DNA of 64,000 bases from Methanobacterium veterum (GTDB lineage: Archaea > Methanobacteriota > Methanobacteria > Methanobacteriales > Methanobacteriaceae): the NCBI RefSeq assembly GCF_000745485.1, contig NZ_JQJK01000015.1:62001-126000 (forward strand). The letters run 5' to 3'. Within the stretch, counting starts at the first letter, position 1, and every line of letters starts with the position of its first letter. Shown here one piece after another: positions 37,700-48,054 of this stretch. Under the pieces are notes generated by a model that did not search any database, had not been told where the DNA came from, and saw only the letters and a list, made by a program, of their open reading frames with translations. The translations under genes and the position numbers were made by a program.

Positions 37700-39082
37700 T
37701 TAGAAATAAAGCGCATAGTAATAGTTTATAAATATAAACACTACTTTTGACAGGATTAAGATGATAAACAAGCTCATCATCAACTCAACTAGCAATCTAT
37801 TTTTAGTTCGCTCGCTTTTTTCATATAAAGTTAGGAACAGCAGAGGTAATATTGGAATTAAATACCTGCCCTGAATCCCGTGTATTACTGGTGCTCCAGT
37901 ATATGTCCATGTAAGATATTCAAGGATGAAAATAGTGCCTGCAATTAACAAAAATGATCCTAAAATAATATATCTCTGTTTAAGACTTATTTTGAAAGAG
38001 CCTTTATCAAAAGCAGCTACTAAAAGTATTATAAAGAAATATATGTAGTAAATCAGGTTAGGGATAGGTGAATTTGCATAAGCCCAATTACCAACCACTA
38101 TAAATGGAAGTTCTCCTGCATATTGGGATGAAGTGTTTAACATGGTTTGAATAAAGTCAACGGGATAATGTAAAATACAAAGTAATTGATCTTTGATGGA
38201 TATTCCGGGATCAAGAGGCATGTATAGTCCATTAACCATAAAGTTCCAGAATGCGATGATTAAAACTGCAAGTAAAAATGTAAGTCCAAATATCTGAAAC
38301 ATTTTTGTTCTGCTTTCAAATTTCTTTGATGGAATTAAGAAGAATAAGAGAATCAGCATTATGTATGGCATTTTAGCTAAACCTAACAGTAAACCAATTG
38401 AAATTATGATTAAAATATGTTTTCGGGTGATTTTTTTAATATTGTCATCTAGGGCTAATTTAAGGAAAATTGCAATGCTAAGAAACGATAATGAGATAGC
38501 TATGCAGTCTGCTGAAAGAGATGCTGCCTGAAATAGTGTCATTGGCATTAAAGCTATGGCTAAGAAACCCCATTTAAATATGGGAGTTATTTTAATTGCT
38601 AAAAATATGATGAGTAACCATAGTAATAGATTTCCGAATCTCCCTAAATACAGCAATATTAATGGGGATAAATCAAACAGTTTTCCAAGAGCTATACTTA
38701 ATGCAGAGGCTAAATATGGGAGTGGAGAATAAGTTACCACAGCATACTTTGAAATATCTACAAAAGTATTAGTACTGCTTTTAAGTGGAAGATTTAACAG
38801 GTATTCCATGTTCATTGATTGATTGTTTAAAATGTAGTATTTCCATTTTTGATAGACGTTGTCTGTCATGATTTTTACAGACTCGGGAACTGAAACTCCT
38901 GCTTTATTTCCTATTTTTTCAGGAATTAGATGTCCATTGCTTATATCCCATGATTTATAATAATGTTCATATTCGTCAGGAACCTGAAAAGGAGGAATTA
39001 ATACTAAAAAAGCTATTCCGTAAATCAATCCCAGAATAATAAATACATACTGTGGATTTAAACTCTTAATTCTATTCATCAC
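37700..39082 (-). CDS. DUF2142 polytopic membrane protein
   Basis: A 460-residue protein with about ten to eleven hydrophobic helices. The N-terminal LIPPFQVPDEYEHYYKSWDI, right after helix 1, is the DUF2142 signature and resembles the catalytic first loop of GT-C glycosyltransferases, with acidic residues and an extracytoplasmic position. It may transfer sugars from lipid carriers in cell-surface glycan synthesis; this is inference. It is convergent with the channel-like gene. Confidence 0.8.
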   Translation of the reverse strand: MMNRIKSLNPQYVFIILGLIYGIAFLVLIPPFQVPDEYEHYYKSWDISNGHLIPEKIGNKAGVSVPESVKIMTDNVYQKWKYYILNNQSMNMEYLLNLPLKSSTNTFVDISKYAVVTYSPLPYLASALSIALGKLFDLSPLILLYLGRFGNLLLWLLIIFLAIKITPIFKWGFLAIALMPMTLFQAASLSADCIAISLSFLSIAIFLKLALDDNIKKITRKHILIIISIGLLLGLAKMPYIMLILLFFLIPSKKFESRTKMFQIFGLTFLLAVLIIAFWNFMVNGLYMPLDPGISIKDQLLCILHYPVDFIQTMLNTSSQYAGELPFIVVGNWAYANSPIPNLIYYIYFFIILLVAAFDKGSFKISLKQRYIILGSFLLIAGTIFILEYLTWTYTGAPVIHGIQGRYLIPILPLLFLTLYEKSERTKNRLLVELMMSLFIILILSKVVFIFINYYYALYF

Positions 39083-39144
39083 AAGAGATATAGATTTAAT
39101 TATATAAAAAGTAAACCGGCAAAATATTCCGTTTGTATTTAATT

Positions 39145-39261
39145 TTACTTACACTTCATCCCGTATCTGGATAATGTATTATTGACTTCAACTATGAAAT
39201 CTGACCATTTGTTAGGTACAATGTTGGGTATCAATGAGTATTCAAAAAGTTTTGCTTTATT
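39145..39261 (-). pseudogene. Possible gene-tail fragment
   Basis: In the spacer 39083-39385 one minus-strand frame stays open for 39 codons between two stops and reads like real protein: AKLFEYSLIPNIVPNKWSDF continuing to a TAA at 39145. There is no start codon and no ribosome site. I do not recognise the family. It could be a leftover 3' end of a lost gene, or chance. Confidence 0.25.
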
Positions 39262-39385
39262 TTAGTGAATTTATCAAACTAACAAATTTAAACTTTCTTT
39301 AATTATATTATGGTGAATTGCTCAATTTAACATGTGATATCTATTAAAAGTAAAATGCGGTTAAAAATTTAGAAAAAATAATTAA

Positions 39386-39907
39386 CTATTCGAGCACTTT
39401 AAAAGTACCTGTAATTGCTACAACTGCTCGAGTATCCGTAACTCCAACGCCGTTATACTCAAATAATATATTGTATCTTTTCCCGTTTTTATCAAAATAT
39501 ATTGACTCATATTTAACATATGGGACGCTGTAATGGGCATAAATTATATCAAGAGCTTGGGTGCCGTTTATGGTTATATTTTGAACTTCTTCAACTGTAT
39601 AATTGGCTTTAGTAAGGTTAGCAGTGTTTTTAAGATCTTTTATACTTACTCCATTAACTTTTCCAGCACTATCAAGGGATTCTTTGGATATTTTAAATGT
39701 GCAGTTATAGTCCCAGGCGCTTACACCTTCTACAAATACTCCATTTGTACTATTAACTTCTTTAATTGTATATTCATGGGGATATTCAAAGTAAATTCCG
39801 CTTTTATTATAGATATTGTTTACGCCAGGGCCCCTGTCTTCATAAGTACAACCAGATATGGCAATTATGAAAATTAAAACTGGAACTATGAGTACAATCT
39901 TATTCAA
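39386..39907 (-). CDS. Lipoprotein, PsbP-like fold possible
   Basis: A 173-residue protein starting with a lipoprotein-type signal: LNKIVLIVPVLIFIIAISGC, where the Cys after AISG would be lipidated. The mature part (about 150 residues) has the pattern GIYFEYPHEYTIKEV found in PsbP-like surface proteins of methanogens. The TTG at 39907 is chosen because GAGGT lies seven bases upstream and it gives a clean signal peptide; the longer frame to 39970 does not. Probably anchored outside the membrane. Function unknown. Confidence 0.72.
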   Translation of the reverse strand: MNKIVLIVPVLIFIIAISGCTYEDRGPGVNNIYNKSGIYFEYPHEYTIKEVNSTNGVFVEGVSAWDYNCTFKISKESLDSAGKVNGVSIKDLKNTANLTKANYTVEEVQNITINGTQALDIIYAHYSVPYVKYESIYFDKNGKRYNILFEYNGVGVTDTRAVVAITGTFKVLE

Positions 39908-40165
39908 ATGATAACCTCTGTATTTTTTAATTGTGATAATGTGATTGAGTATAATTGGGATTATTTCCATTGAATATAAATTTTTTTAGATATATCTTGG
40001 ATATGGAAAGTGATGTGGAGTAACCCCATTAAACGAATAGAACTGTAAATTAGAATAAAATTTGCTTTTATATTATCTTAATTAGAAAAATAGGGTTTGA
40101 TATTAACCGGCATTCAAATTAGGTTAAAAAATTAAAATTAAATGCTGCTATTTACCTGGAAATGG

Positions 40166-40471
40166 TTATTTTCCCATTTTTTGTTCAACTGAACCCACTT
40201 TTTCTTCCATTGTTTTGTCTGTATCCCTTCGGTCGTCTATTTTTACATGGGTTTCAACTCTTTGTACGCCTTCTCTAAATATGGATTCGTGAGCGGCTTT
40301 TATTGCGGTGAAAAGTTTGTCCGGATTATCTGTTTCAATTAAAGTGCCCATTCCTGTTAGCTTATAGTTAATGCCATTATCTTCTAATGCAGATGTAGCA
40401 GCAGCTATATATTTACTTATGCTTGTATCACATGTCCCAACTGGGACTATGGTTAGTTCTGCAGATATCAT
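40166..40471 (-). CDS. MTH1187/YkoF-like thiamine-binding family protein
   Basis: A 101-residue protein of the UPF0045/MTH1187 family, with the characteristic ISAELTIVPVGTCDTSISKY at the N-terminus and GMGTLIETDNPDKLF in the middle. Family members form ferredoxin-like tetramers and some bind thiamine or sulfate-like ligands. Single-gene unit. Confidence 0.87.
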   Translation of the reverse strand: MISAELTIVPVGTCDTSISKYIAAATSALEDNGINYKLTGMGTLIETDNPDKLFTAIKAAHESIFREGVQRVETHVKIDDRRDTDKTMEEKVGSVEQKMGK

Positions 40472-40691
40472 AATAAATTATATGTTTAATTTAGTATATC
40501 AACATTTTTAAGTGAAATAAATAACAAAAATTAAAGGTTCTTAAGGTTTAAAATTGTAAACTGCAAAGCAGTAGATGTCTTGAAAATTCTTTTTTTCATG
40601 AGTTTCCAATGATTTTAAGAAAATTCTCCAGAAGTTTTTAATCTAACATAAACTATTTCTCAAATAATCTGCAAACCTATTTTGATCTGTT

Positions 40692-41543
40692 ATGGTTGCT
40701 CAGGAAGAATTCAACAAAAACATTGAAAACAATGTGAAGGAAACAATAGAAACATATGGGCTGCTGGCACATAATGAAAAAGTTGCAGTGGCCCTTTCAG
40801 GTGGAAAAGACAGTATTCTAACATTACATATACTGAACAAATTTAAAGAGGAATATAATCTTGATTTGGTGGCCATAACTATTGATGAAGGAATTTCTGG
40901 ATACCGAAATGAAGGTGTGGAAGCAGCAAGGAAAAATGCTGAAGAAATAGGGGTTAAATTAATTGAAAAATCGTTTTTAGATGAATTTAATTTTAAACTT
41001 GATGATATTTTTAGTTTTTATAAGAGTGCATGTATACCATGCGGAGTTTTCAGGAGATACTTACTGAACAAAACAGCCTATGAAGTTGGAGCCTGTAAAA
41101 TTGCAACAGGTCACAACCTTGATGATGAAATACAATCATTCCTTATGACATTTGCAAGGGCGGATTTTAGAAGATTTTCAAAGTTTGGACCTAAGCTGAA
41201 TACCATTCATGAAAAACTCATTCCAAGAATTAAACCTCTCTGGAATGTACCTGAAAAAGATGTAGGAACATGGGCAGTTTTAAATGATATAGACGTTCAT
41301 TTTGCAGAATGTCCTTACTCTCACCTGTCTGCAAGGTCTAAAATAAAGGGATTTTTAAACAAGATGGAGTCCGAGAGAAAGGGAACCAAAGTGAATATAC
41401 TTAGATCATTTGACAAAACATTCCAGTTTGAAAAGAAGCCAGCGAATTTGTATGAGTGTAAAAAATGCGGTGAACCATCTTCAATGGATATTTGTAAAGC
41501 ATGTGAAATGCTTGAAGAGATTAATGGTTATTTGGACGGTTAG
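40692..41543 (+). CDS. TtuA/NcsA-type tRNA sulfurtransferase (TIGR00269-like)
   Basis: A 283-residue PP-loop ATPase: VALSGGKDSILTLHIL (about 33-48), the active-site Cys in SACIPCGVFRR (about 113) and CPYSHLSARSK, and a C-terminal zinc finger CKKC ... CKACE (about 256-273). Such enzymes thiolate tRNA uridines (position 34 or 54). Relatives begin with a second zinc finger; here the protein opens directly with EEFNKNIENNVKETIETYGLL, and no Cys-rich frame is seen upstream. The N-terminal zinc finger seems lost. Confidence 0.83.
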   Translation: MVAQEEFNKNIENNVKETIETYGLLAHNEKVAVALSGGKDSILTLHILNKFKEEYNLDLVAITIDEGISGYRNEGVEAARKNAEEIGVKLIEKSFLDEFNFKLDDIFSFYKSACIPCGVFRRYLLNKTAYEVGACKIATGHNLDDEIQSFLMTFARADFRRFSKFGPKLNTIHEKLIPRIKPLWNVPEKDVGTWAVLNDIDVHFAECPYSHLSARSKIKGFLNKMESERKGTKVNILRSFDKTFQFEKKPANLYECKKCGEPSSMDICKACEMLEEINGYLDG

Positions 41544-41655
41544 TTTGTGTGGTTATGTGATTGAAACGTTAATAGATATTTGTAATGTATTGATTGAAAG
41601 ATAAATAATTATTTAGGGTAGCTTGATCCAAAAATTAAAAAATAAAGGATGAAAG

Positions 41656-42294
41656 TTATCTAAAATAGGTATTGTCAACTGCATTTACGAATCTTCTTGC
41701 ATCCTGTAGCTTTTTGGAAGCTGAATCGAAATGATATGTTTCGTAAATTATAACAGGTGTTCCTTTATTTGCAATTGGTACAGTGACATACTGAGGGCTT
41801 GTTGGATTTGGTGGAGTGTAAATTACCAGTGACGGCAGTCTGTAAGTTATAGATCTAGCAATTCCAAGTGTGTAAGAACCTTTTGATATTGGATATAAGA
41901 ACCTGTAATATTTATATCCGCTTGAAGCGCCGTGGTTTTCATGAACGTCAAATACAAATGTTGGTTTGATTCTAATTACATCAGGGACAACGAATTTTTG
42001 TGCCAGCAGCTGTCCGTTCATTCTTCCTTGAGTATAGTTTGACGCGGATTTAGTTACATGGACTTTATAGATTATATATCTGTAGTTTAAGCTATTTGAT
42101 CTGTTTCTCACAACATTTGCTACATCGTAGCTGAATTCATCCTCCATGGGGTGAACTCCGGTTATATATACAATCTTAACGTTAGAATTGGGGTTTCCAT
42201 AGGTAAACTTTTCTACATAACCGTATGAAGTGCTGCCTATAACGGCTGCAGAGCTAGTGCTAACTGCTGAGAACATCATTAACAGGCATAACAA
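41656..42294 (-). CDS. Secreted protein with carboxypeptidase-like motifs; start region shifted
   Basis: A protein of about 212 residues. A hydrophobic signal (ILLCLLMMFSAVSTSSAA) precedes a domain with TGVHPMEDEF (about 45) and VFDVHENHG (about 114), recalling the HxxE and later His ligands of M14-type zinc peptidases or deacylases; this is a motif-level guess. The strong site GGAGGTG (42321-42327) and the TTG after it (42319-42317) are out of frame. Removing the tetranucleotide TAAA from AATAAATAAA would join TTG-AAT-AAA to the frame. The gene may be slipped, or may use ATA near 42315. Confidence 0.6.
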   Translation of the reverse strand: MLCLLMMFSAVSTSSAAVIGSTSYGYVEKFTYGNPNSNVKIVYITGVHPMEDEFSYDVANVVRNRSNSLNYRYIIYKVHVTKSASNYTQGRMNGQLLAQKFVVPDVIRIKPTFVFDVHENHGASSGYKYYRFLYPISKGSYTLGIARSITYRLPSLVIYTPPNPTSPQYVTVPIANKGTPVIIYETYHFDSASKKLQDARRFVNAVDNTYFR

Positions 42295-42703
42295 AATTCC
42301 TATAATTTTATTTATTCAATCACCTCCAGTTAGGTTTTTATGGAATTTAAATGGATTAGGGGCGTAGTTTAGTTTAATAATAGTTTGATGTTTAAATGGA
42401 GTTAACCTGGAAAAGTAAATTGAAGGCATGGTGTCAAATGATCAAAAGTTAATATGTAATATCTTATTAGTAATATTCTTATTTCCAGTATTAATAACTT
42501 TGTAATTAAGCATTAAAATACGTTTTAATCAGTTTAAAATGATTGGTATAATATAATAAGCCTTTAAAACAATTTAAAATTTTAACTATGAAAAAATATT
42601 ACATTAAAAAATGCGATGTTTTTGGGAATAAAAAGTAGGTAGATATTAACTCATTTATCCTAAAAAGAGTAATTAGATCTTATTTTTTAACGTAACTTAA
42701 TTC
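42295..42703. other. Intergenic spacer
   Basis: About 400 AT-rich bases between two minus-strand genes. Apart from the ribosome site at 42321-42327 that belongs to the gene at 41656, I see no gene, hairpin cluster or repeat here. Confidence 0.5.
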
Positions 42704-44293
42704 TCATTCAATGATCCTGGTGATTGTACCTATTCCTTTACTCCGACCTTCTCTAAATATGATTTTCTGACCTTCTTTAACAGAAAAAGGCCTATATTTA
42801 AACTGCATTTTAACTTTACCTGTATCTCCAGCAGACATATACTCTTTATCAAGAGGTTCAAAGATAACAGTTTCTGCAATTGTCTCTATATGAGTTATGC
42901 ATTCGTAACCTTCTTTAATTGTTGTTGGATGTACTAATATGGCAACATCCGCCTCAAATTTCTTAACAGATCGTTTTTCATAGTTAGGATCACATAAAAT
43001 CATGCCTCTTTTAATATCATCGATATTTGCTCCTTTTATTGAGATTCCAACGACATCTCCAGCTTCGGCATAATCTTTTTTGTAGTAGTGCATTTCAATG
43101 GATTTTGCCCTAACGTCCATAAATTTTCCAGTTCCATCGGGGCCTAAAAGCAGCTTATCTCCATTTTTAATTCTCCCCTGTCTCACTGTTCCGCTTACAA
43201 CTGCCCCAACACCTACTACTGAGTATATTTTGTCTATATACATCATGAATGGTTTTAGTGAATCCTCTTCCTTTGCCTCAACTTCAAGGTTTAAAAATAA
43301 TTCATCAAGAAGTTCCAGGCCATCTCCAGTTAATGAAGAAACATTTATCACTGGGACAAGATGTTGATTAGCGTGTTCTGCCACAAATTTAGCGTCTTCA
43401 CATGTTTTTATCATGTAAGGAATTCTTCCAACAAGTTTTAAAAGATTGAATACTTCATCTTTTGTCTCTTTTATTTTTTCTGCACTTACCATGTCAATTT
43501 TGGTAATTACAACAATCGACGGCAAATCCATAGCCATTATAATCCCCAGATGTTCTCTGGTAATATGGGTTGGCCCCTGGTCTGCAGCTATTGTAACGAG
43601 CCCATAGTCTAGCTTTTGACCTACAATTCCCCTTATAGTTGTTCTAAGCCACGGCTCATGGCCTACAGTGTCTACAAAGCATATGAGTTTATCGCAGTCT
43701 TCGACAGCCTTTGCTTTTTCTTTTTTATTCAGCGGATTTTTAACTCTTACAGGTTCCCTATTACAGAATCCGTAAATTGCAAAGGAGAGATCTGCTGAAA
43801 GCCCTCTCTCTATTTCATGTTTCTGCAGATCTAAAAATATCCGCGTCCTGCCGGAGCCATCATCCAGGCTGCCGGTGGTCAAGGTCCCAATAAGTGTGCT
43901 TTTTCCATGGTCTACATGTCCTGCAACACCTACAAGCATGTGGTCTCGCTTAGAAAGATCTTTTTTACCAATAAAAACTCGAGCTACATCGCCGTTGTTT
44001 CCAGGATACTTTTCAACTTTTAAAATAGTGGAATTTATCTCTTCTGCGATACTTTTTAAAACAAATAATGATTCTTCCATTTTCTCATCTGAAAGTCCCA
44101 GAAGGTTTCCATCATCATCTACACCTATAAAATAAATAGCTTCTCCGCTACCCCGTTCCATCCTGTATTTCATCTGGGATGCAAGGCGCTGTTTTCTATC
44201 TTTTTGAAGATGATAATCTTTTTTAAGGCTTTCTTTAAATTCTATATTTTTTCTTTCACCTTTTTTTGTAATATTATAGATGCTGCTTGTCAT
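42704..44293 (-). CDS. GTPBP1-like translational GTPase
   Basis: A 529-residue EF-Tu-like GTPase. An N-terminal domain of about 115 residues ([20 protein letters not shown]) precedes the G domain: [15 protein letters not shown] (G1, about 122), DTVGHEP (G3) and ITKIDM (G4), followed by beta-barrel domains with [20 protein letters not shown]. This layout matches the GTPBP1 family, linked in eukaryotes to ribosome rescue and mRNA turnover. Its archaeal role is not known. It is the last gene of a same-strand series from comB down. Confidence 0.85.
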   Translation of the reverse strand: MTSSIYNITKKGERKNIEFKESLKKDYHLQKDRKQRLASQMKYRMERGSGEAIYFIGVDDDGNLLGLSDEKMEESLFVLKSIAEEINSTILKVEKYPGNNGDVARVFIGKKDLSKRDHMLVGVAGHVDHGKSTLIGTLTTGSLDDGSGRTRIFLDLQKHEIERGLSADLSFAIYGFCNREPVRVKNPLNKKEKAKAVEDCDKLICFVDTVGHEPWLRTTIRGIVGQKLDYGLVTIAADQGPTHITREHLGIIMAMDLPSIVVITKIDMVSAEKIKETKDEVFNLLKLVGRIPYMIKTCEDAKFVAEHANQHLVPVINVSSLTGDGLELLDELFLNLEVEAKEEDSLKPFMMYIDKIYSVVGVGAVVSGTVRQGRIKNGDKLLLGPDGTGKFMDVRAKSIEMHYYKKDYAEAGDVVGISIKGANIDDIKRGMILCDPNYEKRSVKKFEADVAILVHPTTIKEGYECITHIETIAETVIFEPLDKEYMSAGDTGKVKMQFKYRPFSVKEGQKIIFREGRSKGIGTITRIIE

Positions 44294-44331
44294 GAGATTG
44301 AGCTATTTATAATTCCTCAAATAAAGTAATA

Positions 44332-44544
44332 TCAGATTTTATCGGCGGTTGTAAAAACAGCGCCGCCGTATTTCTCTTCCTGTAATTCTTTAACTTTCTG
44401 GATGGCTAACTGCACATCTTCAGTTTTTGCAAGGATACGCCGACTTTTAACCTTAAATACTTTACCGCAAACGCATTTTTTTTGAATTACTCCTTCTTTG
44501 GAGTACATTGCGCGTCCACAGTTACATCTAAATATGAGATACAT
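44332..44544 (-). CDS. DUF1922 zinc-ribbon protein
   Basis: A 70-residue protein with a four-Cys zinc ribbon, [11 protein letters not shown] and [11 protein letters not shown], then a basic helix. It matches the small archaeal DUF1922 family. The ATG at 44544 follows GTGAT by four bases; an upstream in-frame start at 44598 would add 18 residues with no support. It lies 38 bases upstream of the GTPBP1-like gene on the same strand, and may be co-transcribed with it. Confidence 0.75.
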   Translation of the reverse strand: MYLIFRCNCGRAMYSKEGVIQKKCVCGKVFKVKSRRILAKTEDVQLAIQKVKELQEEKYGGAVFTTADKI

Positions 44545-44699
44545 GAAATCACGTGTTAACTTATTGAATATTATTTTTGTGTTAATTTTTAAATTCACTG
44601 AATTGTATTAATAATGTAACTTCACTTTATTTAAAATTTTTTAAAAAAAAGAATTTAGAAATATCTAATTTGGCCAGAAAGTTGGCTTTCGGTCTGCAA

Positions 44700-45932
44700 T
44701 CATCCCCATCCAAAAATTTTGCCTAATATTGGGTTGAGTGTGTTAAAAATTGTAATAATTATTGGATTAATGATTGCAGAAATTTTAAGAATTAATGGAT
44801 AAAATACATTGGGTATCGTAAGGAAGGCCCCTATCATGGCACCAATGTTAGTTCCAACAACAACTATTAAAACTCTAAAGAGGTTGTTATCCCAAAAGTC
44901 CCTTAAACTTTCGCAGTCTTTAAAGTCTGCCAGGTCATCCATTCCTACTTTTCTTCCTTTGGCTTCTACAAGTCCTGAAAACCATCCTGCAGCAAGAAGT
45001 GGATGTAAAACTGTCAAGGGGGCCACAATAAATGCTGTTACTGCAGAATAAATCTTTGATCCAGATAAAATACAACCTGCAAAGGACAATCCGCTTGTTA
45101 GCAGCACGTATTGGAGGATGCTGGTCTGTATATTAATTCCACTAAAAAAGGCCATTGCAAACACTGCGATGAAAACAACGGGTATTAAAAACAGCAGGAT
45201 CTGCATGAATGAAAATCTGGATTTTTCAACGCCTAGGAGGTCGTAAAGTGGAGGTATATCTTCTGGATTATTGATATATTTTGTAAGTCCCTCTTTATGC
45301 CCGGCACCTACCACTGCAACTACGCTTTCATCTGGAATATCTGTAAGCATTCTTGCCATATACTGGTCCCTTTCATTTACCAGAACATCATATGCTTTGG
45401 GCGACATTTCCTTGAAATATTCCATGACCTCTTCAAGAGCATCTCCTTCGGTTATACTTTCAATATCTTCAATTTCTTCATCTTTGCTGAAGAAGGATGC
45501 TATTAAGCCGTATATGAACTTCATTTTTTCGATGATGCTCATTTTGTTTAATGCACGGTTCAGGGTTATTGAAATGTCACGGTCTATTAAGGCAATTTTT
45601 GCACCTATTTCGTTCGCAGCTTCTATTGCTGCCATCATCTCTGATCCCGGTTTAACACCTACATCATCACCTATTCTGCGCTGCATATATGATAAAAATC
45701 CGCTAACTAAGAATAAGGTCAGGTTGTCACCTTTAATCAGTTTTTTAATCTGAAACTCCTCTTTAGGAGTTTCAACTCCTTCTTTTTCGTTTAATAAATT
45801 AGTATAACGATTAATGTCTAGTTCAATAGCTACAACGTCTGGTTTTTTCTCTAAAATAGTATTTCGAACTTTCTCAACACTTTTTTCTGATACATGCGCT
45901 GTTCCGATTATTTCAAGTGATTCTGGTGCCAT
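44700..45932 (-). CDS. TraB/GumN family membrane protein
   Basis: A 410-residue protein. The N-terminal half is the TraB domain with [16 protein letters not shown] at the start, the ELDINRY segment, and [12 protein letters not shown] (about 207); the C-terminal half (about 245-410) has four to five membrane helices, as in archaeal TraB proteins. Bacterial TraB shuts down a sex pheromone and the fold is thought to be a metalloprotease. The archaeal role is unknown. It lies 14 bases after comB, so probably in one operon. Confidence 0.86.
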   Translation of the reverse strand: MAPESLEIIGTAHVSEKSVEKVRNTILEKKPDVVAIELDINRYTNLLNEKEGVETPKEEFQIKKLIKGDNLTLFLVSGFLSYMQRRIGDDVGVKPGSEMMAAIEAANEIGAKIALIDRDISITLNRALNKMSIIEKMKFIYGLIASFFSKDEEIEDIESITEGDALEEVMEYFKEMSPKAYDVLVNERDQYMARMLTDIPDESVVAVVGAGHKEGLTKYINNPEDIPPLYDLLGVEKSRFSFMQILLFLIPVVFIAVFAMAFFSGINIQTSILQYVLLTSGLSFAGCILSGSKIYSAVTAFIVAPLTVLHPLLAAGWFSGLVEAKGRKVGMDDLADFKDCESLRDFWDNNLFRVLIVVVGTNIGAMIGAFLTIPNVFYPLILKISAIINPIIITIFNTLNPILGKIFGWG

Positions 45933-45946
45933 AGAAATCTCACGTT

Positions 45947-46618
45947 TTAGTTTGTATAATTCTTAATGATCCCTTTTTCATATATGGGGATAATATCATA
46001 TATATTTTTTTTAATACTAAACTTTATGTCTTCCAAAAATCCAAGTTTTTGGAGGGTCAAAGAAGACCTTGAATTCATGATTGCGTTTTTAACCATTTTT
46101 TCGTCTCTTGATGCCATGTATGCTGCCATGGCCATTTCATCAAGTTCGCAATTTTTAAGATAAGATATTATTTCTCCAGCTCCAAGGAAATCTTCAATTG
46201 CAAATCTTCCTCTAACTCCCGCCATTACTATTTCTATATGGTCTTCAGCAATTTCAGAAGCTTTTTGGGCTACAGCTTTTGCATTTACAAATGATCCAAC
46301 CATTGCTGTTGCTTTCATTCCTTCAAGAATTCGAGTACCATTTGTAGTGGTAAGCACAAGTGTATCTCCACTGAAATTTTGTATTGCAACTGGTGAATTT
46401 CCAGTATCAAATCCTGGAATAGGAGCCCCATCTCTTTCACCTGCAAGAACTGCATTGTACTTTTTGGCAAGTTCTATTGCTTTATTTTTATCTTTTACGG
46501 CTATAACTTTATTAAAATTATTTAGAGCAACATTTATAGTAGCGCTAGCTCTTAAAACATCTACCATAATTGCAACATCTTTAGAGATTGATTTATCTAA
46601 ACTTAAAGAAACCAACAT
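45947..46618 (-). CDS. comB: 2-phosphosulfolactate phosphatase
   Basis: A 223-residue ComB, which removes phosphate from 2-phosphosulfolactate in coenzyme M synthesis. Visible family features are [16 protein letters not shown] (about 20), [18 protein letters not shown] (about 58) and [10 protein letters not shown] (about 90). The ATG at 46618 is chosen because GGTG lies six bases upstream. Coenzyme M is the methyl carrier used by MCR, encoded at the end of this window. Confidence 0.92.
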   Translation of the reverse strand: MLVSLSLDKSISKDVAIMVDVLRASATINVALNNFNKVIAVKDKNKAIELAKKYNAVLAGERDGAPIPGFDTGNSPVAIQNFSGDTLVLTTTNGTRILEGMKATAMVGSFVNAKAVAQKASEIAEDHIEIVMAGVRGRFAIEDFLGAGEIISYLKNCELDEMAMAAYMASRDEKMVKNAIMNSRSSLTLQKLGFLEDIKFSIKKNIYDIIPIYEKGIIKNYTN

Positions 46619-46713
46619 TAAAAACACCAAAAATAGGGAAATTCAATAAATAAAAAACGAAATTGGGGGTATCTAATTTTTTTTCAGTACCCAAATGTCT
46701 TTACAGAACAATT

Positions 46714-46935
46714 TTAACTAATTTTTTCAGCAAAACCAAAACGTCTTCTTACAGAAACAATTTTAACTTTAACTTCCTCTCCAGCTTTTGTACCGGGTAC
46801 AAATACCACAAAACCATTTATACGGGTAATTCCGTCGCCTTCTTTACCCACATCTTCTATCTTCACATCATATTCTTCCCCTTCTGAAATAGGGGCAGTT
46901 TTTGGACCTTGATCTGTTCCGAACAATTCATTCAC
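46714..46935 (-). CDS. Small TRAM-domain protein (second copy)
   Basis: A 73-residue TRAM protein, paralogous to the one at 5394-5636: [21 protein letters not shown] against [21 protein letters not shown], and [10 protein letters not shown] against [10 protein letters not shown]. Even the sequence around the start codons is similar (GTGA.TGAATTGTT). Probably an RNA-binding protein. The ATG at 46935 directly follows a GTGA ribosome site. Confidence 0.85.
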   Translation of the reverse strand: MNELFGTDQGPKTAPISEGEEYDVKIEDVGKEGDGITRINGFVVFVPGTKAGEEVKVKIVSVRRRFGFAEKIS

Positions 46936-46942
46936 TTCCTTC

Positions 46943-46995
46943 GACCAAAACTAAGTTGGTCTTATTTAAATATACGGTTAAGTTATTATATAAAT
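46943..46995 (-). promoter_or_regulatory. Promoter and 5' hairpin of second TRAM gene
   Basis: Minus strand: TATA box ATTTATATA (about 46987-46995). Transcription should start near 46965, just before the hairpin GACCAA (46961-46956), loop CTTAGTT, TTGGTC (46948-46943), seven bases before the ATG. A second TATA-like TATATTTAAATAAG lies closer in. The layout mirrors the other TRAM gene. Confidence 0.5.
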
Positions 46996-47146
46996 GTTTT
47001 CATAACATTATTAACAACTGTCTATTTGCATGATTTAAGGAATTTCCCTGGTTTAAAATAATATTTAAGTGTTTTGATCATGCATATAAAGCTAACAATA
47101 TATTAAACTAAACTAAAATTTGAATTAAAGGATAAAAATTTAAGAG

Positions 47147-47428
47147 TTGATTGGTTTGAATGACGATGATAAGACAATAGAATCAATGGTAGAAGAGTAC
47201 AAAATGAGTATGGGTGGGTTATTTTTCAATAATTTCACTAAAGAGCCTGAAAAAGATATGGAACTGGAAGAATTAATAATTAAAAAGGGGATAGATAACC
47301 ATCTTTTTGATACCCATGAATTGTTATCAATTTATGATAATCTATCTGAGTATAATAAACGGGAATTTTTTCAGAGGGTAGTGGTGGCATTTATTAAGTT
47401 TAAATTTCAGGAAGATACTGTAGAATGA
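47147..47428 (+). CDS. Small acidic hypothetical protein
   Basis: A 93-residue acidic, helical protein with no motif I recognise (for example SMVEEYKMSMGGLFFNNF and YDNLSEYNKREFFQRVVVAF). Start is TTG at 47147 or TTG at 47156; neither has a strong ribosome site. The composition looks coding, and no competing frame exists. Function unknown. Confidence 0.5.
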   Translation: MIGLNDDDKTIESMVEEYKMSMGGLFFNNFTKEPEKDMELEELIIKKGIDNHLFDTHELLSIYDNLSEYNKREFFQRVVVAFIKFKFQEDTVE

Positions 47429-47484
47429 TCTAAGCAGGTATAAAATTGTTTTATTTAAATAATTATTTCACATTTTATATTTAA

Positions 47485-47748
47485 TTATTCTCCACCAGTT
47501 ATAACGTCTAAATCTTCTTGAGTAAGTGGTTTTCCTTTTAAAAGTACTTTTTCTCCAATTGCATCGACCATATTGCATGGAATAAGCTTGGTTTCCCCAC
47601 GCCCTATTTTACCAGTTATACTTGCTTCTCGAAGTACAAGACCTTCAATTCTGCGGTTTCTAAAATCTAAATCAATATCTTCTACTTCTCCAACTACATT
47701 TCCTTTTTCATCTATTACTTCTTTACCTTTAATATCGTCTATTTTCAT
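47485..47748 (-). CDS. PRC-barrel domain protein
   Basis: An 87-residue PRC-barrel: DDIKGKEVIDEKGNVVGEVE (about 3-22), DLDFRNRRIEGLVL, then IPCNMVDAIGEKVLLKG. Archaeal single PRC-barrel proteins often accompany RNA metabolism or cell-division genes (for example CdpB proteins). The ATG at 47748 follows GGTGAT; the upstream GTG is part of that site. Confidence 0.82.
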   Translation of the reverse strand: MKIDDIKGKEVIDEKGNVVGEVEDIDLDFRNRRIEGLVLREASITGKIGRGETKLIPCNMVDAIGEKVLLKGKPLTQEDLDVITGGE

Positions 47749-47897
47749 ACTAATCACCCTTTTAATTAATCATAATCATTTTTAATTTAAATTACATTTT
47801 TTAAGCCAATTTGAATCTTTTTAAGATGCCCTGTTTAGTAAGTAGGATAGACTCCTGTTTGTAATAATTATTATATTACTTTTATTATATTAAAATT

Positions 47898-47988
47898 CCT
47901 CAAAAAATTTGGTGAATTTTTGCACAGGATACGAAGCTTAAAAAACATGCTGCATTTTGCATCAAAAATTCCATGATTTTTTTGGTAG
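47898..47988. repeat. Palindrome mosaic D
   Basis: A cluster of small hairpins upstream of the methanogenesis-marker genes: CAAAAAATT/AATTTTTG (47900-47921), a TGCATTTTGCA motif (47951-47961) and CAAAAAT/ATTTTTTTGG (about 47963-47985). The unit CATCAAAAA...GATTTTTTTGG matches the unit in mosaics B and C. The rest of 47749-48054 is AT-rich, with a TATA-like ATTTAAATATT near 48026. Confidence 0.5.
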
Positions 47989-48054
47989 CGTTTATAATTT
48001 CATCTTAACTGATAAAAACATCAAATTTAAATATTTTAAAACTAAGGGTAGACT

